Of a DNA stretch of 6,129 nucleotides, positions 1-4,561 are shown in pieces (the first letter of the stretch is position 1; the number at the start of each line of letters is the position of its first letter). The DNA comes from Candidatus Moraniibacteriota bacterium (lineage in GTDB: Bacteria; Patescibacteriota; Minisyncoccia; Moranbacterales; GCA-2747515). A model generated the notes under the pieces. The model was not told the origin of the DNA. It saw only the letters and a program-made list of their open reading frames with translations, and ran no database searches. Location: assembly GCA_027016355.1 (NCBI GenBank), contig JALWAF010000166.1:1-6129 (forward strand). Direction: 5' to 3'. The position numbers were made by a program, and so were the translations under genes.

Positions 1-1
1 T

Positions 2-61
2 GGTAACCCTATTATGAACTATGCAGCCTTACTTTCGGTAACATTTACTTATGAGCTATAG
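2..61 (+). CDS. Possible 3' end of a convergent plus-strand gene (partial)
   Basis: This plus-strand frame is open from the window edge for 19 codons and stops at TAG (59-61). All five other frames are closed within the first 60 bases. The peptide (ends VTFTYEL) is hydrophobic and aromatic enough to be the tail of a real protein, but I do not recognise it. It stops 11 bases before the 36-bp palindrome, which would suit a shared terminator between converging genes. An open run this short is common by chance, so the call is weak. Confidence 0.22.
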   Translation, partial: GNPIMNYAALLSVTFTYEL

Positions 62-72
62 CGCCAAAAACT

Positions 73-108
73 ATTTGTAGTGGACGGTCATGACCGTCCA
101 CTACAAAT
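73..108 (-). terminator. Perfect 36-bp palindrome, likely terminator of the thioredoxin-protein unit
   Basis: Two 18-base arms are exact reverse complements with no spacer; the centre lies between 90 and 91 (GGTCA/TGACC). On the minus strand it starts 20 bases past the stop of the thioredoxin-domain gene and is followed within two bases by a run of five T, which fits intrinsic termination. On the plus strand the T-run is poor, so any bidirectional role is weaker. The perfect symmetry is greater than a terminator needs, and the element may also be a dispersed palindromic repeat. Confidence 0.6.
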
Positions 109-128
109 TTGAAAAAAATTCAATTACC

Positions 129-1397
129 TTATTCTTGAGTTTTTTCCTCTGGATTTAGAATTGTTTCAATTTGATCTTTTAGGTTTTCATAAGTAATTAC
201 TCCGACGTGTGGTTGTCCATTTATAAAGAGTGTTGGAGTTCCTATGACGGCAAATTGACTAGCTTCTTGTTGATTTTCGTCTAGCTTTTTTTGATTATCT
301 TCATTCACAAGACAATTCGCAAATTGTTCTTTATCCAATTTAAGATTTGTAGCATATCTACTTAATAATTCAGTGACTTTTTCTGATTTAATTAATGTTG
401 CTTGTTGATTAAAAAGTGTACCCACATACTCATCAAATTTACCTTGCTCATAAGCACACTGTGCAGCTACTGCGATTTTCTTAGCATTCTTTTGTTCTGG
501 ATTAGGTATTGCTTTTATGATAACTCTTACATCATCTTTAAATTCAGACTTAACTTTATTTATAACAAGACTAACAGCTTTACACATTTTACATGTAAAA
601 TCAGTATAAGCTACAATTGTAACTTTAGCATCTGCATTTCCTAAATTTATCCCAGTATCTGTACTAGGATTTTCTAAATATTCACCAACAGGCACACCCA
701 CATCAGTTGCTTCAAAATAATAGGTATTATTTGGAGCTTCTTTAAACAATATTGCAGCATTTTGATAAAAATCAGAATTTACAATATCATCTGAAAAAAC
801 AAAAGCTGGAATATATTTTATATTATTATTTTTTGCTAATTGTTTACCTTCTGCCGTTCGTACATCTATGCGATGCGCTTCAAGTGTAGGGATAAGTGAG
901 CGCAATCGCACAAGCACCTCGTCAGTTACACAATCCTTACAATCATCTGCATCAAATACATCTACAGTAATTTTTGGATCATCATAACGTACCCATGTAT
1001 TTCCATCATATTCTACTACTTGAGCATCTTGCAACGCTCGAGCTGAAAATCCTCTATGTGAAAACAATTGTGCAATATCAATAAAAAACGATCCTCCGGC
1101 AATTCCACCCAATAATATAGCAATTGCAAGTAATGTCTTGTTATTTTTTTTCAATTTAACATACTTTTGAATATCAAAGCTATTAGTATTATTATCCAAA
1201 TCATTTTTCTCCCCTATTTCATCTTCTGTTGTGTTCATTTCATTATTCATAGTATTATCAATAAAATTTTTTACAACCTCTTTGTCCTCCTCCACTATTA
1301 CCTCTTCTTTTGCCTCCTCAACAAATTTTTTCTTATAATCTTTTCTAGATGAATCACGATGTTTTTTGCGTGGATTTTTTCTCTTGTGCTTATCCAT
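129..1397 (-). CDS. Membrane-anchored tandem thioredoxin-fold / DsbA-like oxidoreductase
   Basis: A 422-residue protein probably acting in disulfide formation, reduction or isomerisation outside the membrane. Residues 1-85 are very hydrophilic: first Lys/Arg-rich (1-24), then Glu/Asp/Asn-rich. A single hydrophobic segment follows at about 88-112, read as a signal anchor with the basic end inside. Residues 140-240 form a first thioredoxin-like domain with Cys153-Lys-Asp-Cys156 and a probable cis-Pro (Ile196-Pro197). Residues 252-415 match the DsbA/Thioredoxin_4 type: Cys269-Lys-Met-Cys272 after TDFT, and the cis-Pro loop Gly386-Thr387-Pro388. Cys314 (AAQCA) and Cys362 (NCL) sit where many of these proteins have an extra cysteine pair. 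It lies 37 bases downstream of the 83-aa membrane gene and is probably co-transcribed with it. No Shine-Dalgarno is visible before the ATG. Domain fold is confident; direction of redox chemistry and partners are unknown. Confidence 0.88.
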   Translation of the reverse strand: MDKHKRKNPRKKHRDSSRKDYKKKFVEEAKEEVIVEEDKEVVKNFIDNTMNNEMNTTEDEIGEKNDLDNNTNSFDIQKYVKLKKNNKTLLAIAILLGGIAGGSFFIDIAQLFSHRGFSARALQDAQVVEYDGNTWVRYDDPKITVDVFDADDCKDCVTDEVLVRLRSLIPTLEAHRIDVRTAEGKQLAKNNNIKYIPAFVFSDDIVNSDFYQNAAILFKEAPNNTYYFEATDVGVPVGEYLENPSTDTGINLGNADAKVTIVAYTDFTCKMCKAVSLVINKVKSEFKDDVRVIIKAIPNPEQKNAKKIAVAAQCAYEQGKFDEYVGTLFNQQATLIKSEKVTELLSRYATNLKLDKEQFANCLVNEDNQKKLDENQQEASQFAVIGTPTLFINGQPHVGVITYENLKDQIETILNPEEKTQE

Positions 1398-1434
1398 ATG
1401 TTTTACTAGATAATTTAAAAAGATATAAACTAGT

Positions 1435-1686
1435 TTACTTCAACTCTTCACTACCGGCCTTTGTATTTTCAGTAGTCGGTAATTTAGCAGACATTTCTTC
1501 TTGAATTAGTTTTTGTTCAAGTTTATCAATGTCATACAACTCTCCATAATCAATAATTGTAGTTGGATCATCAAATCCAATCCTGACATGATGACTTACA
1601 ATCTTTTTTGCAATTGCACCAGCTAAAAAAGCAACAACAAAAAGAAAAATAAGATTTCCTCGTGATAATCGTTCACTCTTACTCAT
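1435..1686 (-). CDS. Small single-pass membrane protein, function unknown
   Basis: An 83-residue protein that I cannot assign to a named family. Residues 1-9 are polar and basic, 11-26 form one hydrophobic helix rich in Leu, Phe, Val and Ala, and the remaining 57 residues are soluble, acidic and helix-prone from about 52 to 68 (YDIDKLEQKLIQEEM). Basic residues lie on both sides of the helix, so the topology is ambiguous. It is the first gene after a good promoter and sits 37 bases before the tandem-thioredoxin gene, so it may be a partner or accessory of that protein. There is no Shine-Dalgarno in the AT-rich leader. The start is supported by promoter position, giving a leader of about 25 bases. 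The defined topology and operon position argue that it is real. Confidence 0.72.
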   Translation of the reverse strand: MSKSERLSRGNLIFLFVVAFLAGAIAKKIVSHHVRIGFDDPTTIIDYGELYDIDKLEQKLIQEEMSAKLPTTENTKAGSEELK

Positions 1687-1718
1687 ATATTAAATATCAA
1701 AAAAATATTAACGAATTA

Positions 1719-1747
1719 AGGGTATCATCCACAGAAACAGTGGTCAA
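1719..1747 (-). promoter_or_regulatory. Sigma70-type promoter with extended -10, for the membrane/thioredoxin unit
   Basis: Read on the minus strand, TTGACC (1742-1747) is followed after 17 bases by TACCCT (1719-1724), with TG one base upstream, giving the extended form TGATACCCT. Transcription would start near 1712, about 25 bases before the ATG at 1686. The spacer contains an imperfect inverted repeat (1729-1743, CCAC...GTGG) that could be an operator. The -10 hexamer is not close to TATAAT, so the extended TG matters to the call. Confidence 0.5.
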
Positions 1748-1767
1748 TCTTGACAAATTAATAATTA

Positions 1768-1785
1768 TATGAAAAGTTTTTCATA
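1768..1785 (-). terminator. Weak AT-rich hairpin just downstream of rnhA
   Basis: TATGAAAA (1768-1775) and TTTTCATA (1778-1785) form an inverted repeat with a two-base centre, immediately after the rnhA stop codon at 1787. Opening the inner pair leaves about seven A/T-rich pairs. No good T-run follows on the minus strand, so this is at best a poor terminator. It could also be a binding site upstream of the next promoter. Confidence 0.22.
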
Positions 1786-1786
1786 A

Positions 1787-2215
1787 TTAAAATAATCCAC
1801 CTTGGCCTACTTCTCCATCAAGCGCTTGATTTACCATTGCGTCTGCAATTTTATTTTGTTCACGTAGAACATGTATAAATACAACACTCTTAAAATCTAG
1901 CATTGTATTCCACACTTCTATAAAATACTTTTGCATGTTTTCTTTTGATATTTTATATTCATGATTTAATTGTTTCACAATCAACTCACTATCAAGTCTA
2001 CACTCTAGATCTGTTTGTTTTGCTTTTTGTTTACCTAGTAAACTTTTAACTTTTTTCAAAGCAAAAATAAGTGCTTGATATTCTGCATCATTGTTTGTAG
2101 CTTCGCCGATAGTTTCACCATACTTTTTATTTAAAGTTTCAATCCAAACACCAATAGCCGCCGGACCAGGGTTACCTCGTGAACCGCCGTCTGTATAAAT
2201 TATAACCTTTTCCAT
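1787..2215 (-). CDS. rnhA: Ribonuclease HI family protein
   Basis: A 142-residue single-domain RNase H that cleaves the RNA strand of RNA:DNA hybrids (R-loops, primers) with divalent metal. All four catalytic acids are in place: Asp9 in YTDGGSRGNPG, Glu45 in NNDAEYQAL, Asp75 in RLDSELIVKQL and Asp125 in NKIADAMVNQ. The NPGPAAIG strand and the VLREQNKIAD loop resemble the shorter 'reverse transcriptase-like' RNase HI branch more than E. coli RnhA. Length fits a stand-alone enzyme without an N-terminal hybrid-binding domain. The upstream sequence is AT-rich with no Shine-Dalgarno, but the conserved first strand begins at residue 4, so the start is secure. It appears monocistronic, with a repeat element upstream and the promoter of the next unit downstream. 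No convincing promoter of its own was found. Confidence 0.93.
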   Translation of the reverse strand: MEKVIIYTDGGSRGNPGPAAIGVWIETLNKKYGETIGEATNNDAEYQALIFALKKVKSLLGKQKAKQTDLECRLDSELIVKQLNHEYKISKENMQKYFIEVWNTMLDFKSVVFIHVLREQNKIADAMVNQALDGEVGQGGLF

Positions 2216-2240
2216 ATATTATATCTTATTTTTTAATAAT

Positions 2241-2404
2241 AGATCTCTTAAAAAACCTTTAAAAAATTGTCATCTCGAGCGTAGTGATAACGAAGTCGAG
2301 AGATCTCAAAACTATAATAGCATGATAAAACTGTAAGTTTAGAGATTTCTCCATTTCGCTCCGCTACAGTCGAAATGACATGTGGATAGGTTTTTAAGAA
2401 GTCT
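2241..2404. repeat. REPIN/MITE-like element A: two inverted REP-like hairpins inside imperfect terminal repeats
   Basis: The ends 2241-2258 and 2388-2404 are imperfect inverted repeats (AGATCTCTTAAAAAACCT against AGACTTCTTAAAAACCT when the right end is reversed). Inside lie two REP-like units in opposite orientation, about 2267-2306 and 2341-2380. Both read TGTCAT-YTCGA-..GTAG..-GAGA.ATCTC in the same sense. Each folds: TCTCGA/TCGAGA (2273-2278 with 2296-2301, inner CGT/ACG) and CATTTCG/CGAAATG (2352-2358 with 2371-2377). Together they fill the gap between the winged-helix operon and rnhA. The trinucleotide AAT borders both ends, but in AT-rich DNA this is weak evidence of a target duplication. 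No transposase is encoded, so any mobilisation would be in trans. Confidence 0.7.
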
Positions 2405-2453
2405 AATATTTTTATTTTAACGTCTTTTAAGATACAAGACAAGGAATTTAATT

Positions 2454-2491
2454 AAAAAATCCGGTTATATTGTTATAAAATATAACCGGAT
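2454..2491 (-). terminator. Rho-independent terminator of the NTPase-CYTH operon
   Basis: A perfect 13-bp stem, ATCCGGTTATATT (2459-2471) with its complement at 2479-2491, has a seven-base loop. On the minus strand it lies just after the stop of the last operon gene (2498-2500) and runs straight into a six-base T tract (2454-2459, partly within the stem foot). This is a textbook intrinsic terminator and marks the end of the three-gene unit. Confidence 0.9.
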
Positions 2492-2497
2492 GTAGTA

Positions 2498-2818
2498 TTA
2501 TTTCTTTTTTGCTTTCGCAGTTTTTATTTGAAAAAAATAATCCAATTGAGTATTTTGCTTCGGATTAATTTCTTGTTTTATTTTTCCCCAAAAAACTGGA
2601 GTAATTTCATACAAGGTATCACAGACATCTGCATTTTTCATTCTTACTTCTTGTAAAAACCCCTTATCTATAGCTCCTTGTATTTTAAAACCTTGCAGAA
2701 ATAAATGCTTCTTAATGTCCCCCTCATATATTGTTCCGCCACACGCAGCAATACAGAGAAGTTTAATCATCATCTCATTATCAATTTTTTCGGTAGTGTC
2801 ACTCAATTTTTTATTCAT
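2498..2818 (-). CDS. Small winged-helix-like protein, paralogue of the upstream gene
   Basis: A 106-residue protein of unknown function. It aligns along nearly its whole core with the 97-aa neighbour: LLCIAACGG (20-28) with LVTIALFGG, FLQGF (40-44) with FLDG, DKGFLQ (51-56) with ANGFVS, TLYEIT (68-73) with TEYVLT, INPKQ (84-88) with VDPRQ, and a final Leu...Tyr...IK. The pattern of helices, a GF turn and a hairpin around residue 70 suggests a winged-helix fold, but the 'LTEKG' wing motif of its sister has degenerated. It ends in a lysine-rich tail (AKAKKK) that could contact nucleic acid. Three bases separate it from the upstream stop, and AGGG lies nine bases before the ATG. Last gene of the operon, followed by a strong terminator. 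DNA binding is inferred only. Confidence 0.72.
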   Translation of the reverse strand: MNKKLSDTTEKIDNEMMIKLLCIAACGGTIYEGDIKKHLFLQGFKIQGAIDKGFLQEVRMKNADVCDTLYEITPVFWGKIKQEINPKQNTQLDYFFQIKTAKAKKK

Positions 2819-2821
2819 TTT

Positions 2822-3115
2822 TTATTTCCCTAATTGCATTTTTATTCTGGAAAGATAAGTATATAATCCGGATATTTGCCTTGGATCTACAAAATTCAAA
2901 GCTTCTTTCCATCCTTTTTCTGTTAGTACATACTCTGTAACTCTAAATGGTTCATCGTGATTTGAGACTTTACAATCACTTACAAAACCATTAGCGACCA
3001 AGCTATGTATGCGACCATCTAGAAAAAAGGATGCCGGCAACTCATCGGCACACACATGACCACCAAAAAGGGCAATGGTGACCAATTTACTTTTATCTGC
3101 AATCGTCAAAATCAT
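2822..3115 (-). CDS. Small winged-helix-like protein, possible regulator
   Basis: A 97-residue protein with no named family that I can assign. Helical residues 7-17 and 24-31 are followed by a putative recognition helix (RIHSLVANGFVSD, 35-47) and a beta wing ending in YVLTEKGWKEAL (62-73). 'Leu-Thr-Glu-Lys-Gly' after a short variable loop is typical of winged-helix regulators of the MarR/PadR/ArsR style. The start codon overlaps the stop of the NTPase-CYTH gene as ATGA, and AAAGAGG lies eight bases upstream inside that gene, so translation is probably coupled. It may bind DNA or partner the NTPase. Its sister gene follows three bases after its stop and looks like an ancient tandem copy. Two cysteines (22, 48) are not arranged as an obvious metal site. 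Confidence 0.75.
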   Translation of the reverse strand: MILTIADKSKLVTIALFGGHVCADELPASFFLDGRIHSLVANGFVSDCKVSNHDEPFRVTEYVLTEKGWKEALNFVDPRQISGLYTYLSRIKMQLGK

Positions 3116-4251
3116 TTTTCATACCTCTTTTGTTGTTTTCTTTGTTGAGCTAATTGCTTAGCAATGTTGCAGTTATAATACTTTGGATCGTCCGTTACTT
3201 CACGAATAACGCTAAGGGACGTTGGTAACTCAATTTCCGTTTGTATAGTACTTGGTTGTACTTCCAAAATATGACTGCAAGCATCTTCACAAAAGGTATC
3301 CAATCGAAAATACTGATTATTTTCAATAAAACAATACCTCACTTTCTCAATTGGTGCACATTCTAGATCAACTCTCTGAAGAAATTGCTGATATTTCTTG
3401 TGAGAAATAATTTCTTCAATTTTTACTCTCTCAACTGAAGGCTCGTTACTTTTCTTTGCATAAAAGTACGTAGTAGCCCCGTCACGAGTCCATGCACGTA
3501 CTCGCTCCTGACCGTCTCCCTTGAGATAATGCTGCACTATGTTAACACGCACAGCATTATTGTCTTCAAGAAATCTATCCAATGCTACACTATTTGGTAC
3601 AAGATATTTACGCTCAATAGCCAGTGGTTGTGGAACGCCCATAAGCTGAGCAATGTTTTGAATCACGGCATTCACCTTGCCTTCAAAACTACTATAATCA
3701 TTGCCAACAAGTATCAAATTAGGATGCCCTACCCAAGCTGCAGCTATTTTTATACCAAGCGCACGTGCTTCTAAGTAAGTCTCTTCTCTAGCGTTATTGT
3801 TGACAGTTGTATAATATTCCTTAGGCGCTACATTCATGTAAACTGCCATTGTATATCTTGAAGTAATTTCTGCTTTAAAATCTAATCCATGATCCATGGC
3901 TAACACTCTTTTTACCAATTCTATATCAGAATACGCCAAACAATCATGAAGACCTCTGTCACAAATAAGCAGTCCACCCTTTTCTGCGACATCTTTACTG
4001 CATCTTAAGGTTTTCATAAAAAAACTTTCATTAGACAAGATTTTTTCAATAATAAATCGTTGGAATAATACAGGGTTCTCGAAATTATCAAAAGTAACGC
4101 CATTTAACTTTAACTCTGTAGCAGCCTCTGGCACAGATACTGCTCTAATGCCAAGACTGTTAACAAATTCAACAATCTGACTAATTGCTGTACTTTTACC
4201 AGAACACGGACCACCCGTGAGCACAACTGTCTTTATCTTGCTTTGAGTCAT
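3112..4251 (-). CDS. P-loop NTPase (AAA_28/Ttd14-like) fused to a CYTH domain
   Basis: A 379-residue two-domain protein. Residues 5-205 form a P-loop NTPase with Walker A GGPCSGKST (13-21, Lys19), PEAATEL (41-47) and a Walker B-like strand LLICDRG (94-100, Asp98), the layout of NadR/Ttd14-type AAA_28 domains. From about 208 a CYTH (triphosphate tunnel) domain begins at IERKYLV, followed by QERVRAW, YAKKS, KVRY and FRLDTF; many tunnel-type basic residues remain (Lys215, Arg252, Lys266, Arg305, Arg316). The CYTH signature ExExK reads Ala211-Ile-Glu213-Arg-Lys215, so the first Glu is missing, and the last-strand ExE appears as Glu330-Val-Gln332. Start: GGGAGG five bases before the ATG at 4251; the longer frame to 4317 would begin upstream of the proposed promoter's -10. 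First gene of a three-gene operon. Substrate unknown; nucleotide or polyphosphate binding is likely. Confidence 0.85.
   Translation of the reverse strand: MTQSKIKTVVLTGGPCSGKSTAISQIVEFVNSLGIRAVSVPEAATELKLNGVTFDNFENPVLFQRFIIEKILSNESFFMKTLRCSKDVAEKGGLLICDRGLHDCLAYSDIELVKRVLAMDHGLDFKAEITSRYTMAVYMNVAPKEYYTTVNNNAREETYLEARALGIKIAAAWVGHPNLILVGNDYSSFEGKVNAVIQNIAQLMGVPQPLAIERKYLVPNSVALDRFLEDNNAVRVNIVQHYLKGDGQERVRAWTRDGATTYFYAKKSNEPSVERVKIEEIISHKKYQQFLQRVDLECAPIEKVRYCFIENNQYFRLDTFCEDACSHILEVQPSTIQTEIELPTSLSVIREVTDDPKYYNCNIAKQLAQQRKQQKRYEK
3124..3130 (-). promoter_or_regulatory. Shine-Dalgarno for the first winged-helix gene, inside the upstream CDS
   Basis: AAAGAGG on the minus strand lies eight bases before the ATG at 3115 and overlaps the last codons of the NTPase-CYTH gene, whose TGA stop (3112-3114) shares bases with that ATG. 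The arrangement supports the chosen start and translational coupling. Confidence 0.7.
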
Positions 4252-4256
4252 AATTT

Positions 4257-4262
4257 CCTCCC
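4257..4262 (-). promoter_or_regulatory. Strong Shine-Dalgarno that fixes the NTPase-CYTH start
   Basis: GGGAGG on the minus strand is placed five bases before the ATG at 4251, and the coding sequence then enters the Walker A strand within ten residues. This decides against the upstream in-frame ATG at 4317. It is the best ribosome-binding site in the window. Confidence 0.85.
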
Positions 4263-4303
4263 ATTTTTGTTTTTTCAATATTGTTAAATAACTGTAATAA
4301 TAC

Positions 4304-4332
4304 ACACTATCACACAAAAATTAAACAGTCAA
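4304..4332 (-). promoter_or_regulatory. Sigma70-type promoter with extended -10, for the NTPase-CYTH operon
   Basis: On the minus strand TTGACT (4327-4332) is followed after exactly 17 bases by TAGTGT (4304-4309), with TG one base before it (TGATAGTGT). Transcription would start near 4297, leaving a leader of about 46 bases that holds the Shine-Dalgarno. The layout equals that of the promoter at 1719-1747. A second possible -10, TATTAT, lies a few bases downstream without a good -35. Confidence 0.5.
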
Positions 4333-4343
4333 TATTTACAATT

Positions 4344-4545
4344 GTAATCCCTCACACCTCTAATCATAAAAAATTGTCATTCCCGCGTAGGCGGGAATCT
4401 AGGACGTTTTATATGAATTACATGATTAAAATAAATTTTTAAAGTTTAGAATATTCTATAATTAAATTATGCTAAATATATAAGAATTTACTTGCAATTC
4501 TGGATCCCCGCCTACACGGGGATGACAGTAAGTGTGAGGGATTAC
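4344..4545. repeat. MITE/REPIN-like element B: exact 14-bp terminal inverted repeats around two inverted hairpins
   Basis: GTAATCCCTCACAC (4344-4357) returns as its exact reverse complement at 4532-4545. Inside are two REP-like hairpins in opposite orientation: ATTCCCGC-GTAG-GCGGGAAT (4379-4398) and ATCCCCG-CCTACA-CGGGGAT (4504-4523). Read in the same sense they agree at 24 of 28 bases, TGTCATYCCCGYGTAGGCGGGRATCYAG. A T-to-C change in one arm is matched by A-to-G in the other, so pairing is kept. The roughly 100-base centre is very AT-rich and includes the palindrome TAGAATATTCTA (4447-4458). No open reading frame lies inside and no clear target duplication is seen. From memory, GTCATTCCCGCG..GGCGGGAATC-type repeats are common between genes in many bacteria. 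The element fills most of the gap between recJ and the next promoter. Confidence 0.75.
4368..4398 (-). terminator. Repeat hairpin that may also terminate recJ transcription
   Basis: On the minus strand the second REP hairpin met after recJ (8-bp GC-rich stem, four-base loop CTAC) is followed after five bases by six T (4368-4373). The delay between stem and T-run makes it a mediocre terminator, but no better one lies between recJ and the next promoter. The element may have been recruited for this role. Confidence 0.3.
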
Positions 4546-4561
4546 TTATAATTCGCTATTA

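Noticed and set aside
402..644. Plus-strand open frames antisense to the thioredoxin, NTPase-CYTH and recJ genes
   Set aside because: They lie wholly opposite confidently identified genes, have low-complexity Ile/Phe/Ser/Tyr-rich translations and no start signals. They arise from the AT-rich complement.
2218..2223. TATAAT just upstream of rnhA as a -10 box
   Set aside because: It ends two bases before the ATG, so transcription would begin inside or after the start codon, and no -35 lies at proper distance.
2248..2442. 64-codon minus-strand open frame
   Set aside because: It is a translation through repeat element A: the STVAERNGEIS and EISRLRYHYARDD parts are the two REP hairpins read as protein. 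There is no Shine-Dalgarno and no family resemblance. It is easily misannotated as a hypothetical protein.
4252..4317. 22-residue N-terminal extension of the NTPase-CYTH protein
   Set aside because: The upstream ATG lies before the -10 of the proposed promoter and has no ribosome-binding site, whereas the ATG at 4251 has GGGAGG at ideal spacing and leads straight into the P-loop strand.
4379..4523. CRISPR-like repeats or a paired-hairpin RNA in element B
   Set aside because: There are only two units, in opposite orientation, with one AT-rich spacer. That fits an inverted REP pair, and there is no array of direct repeats.
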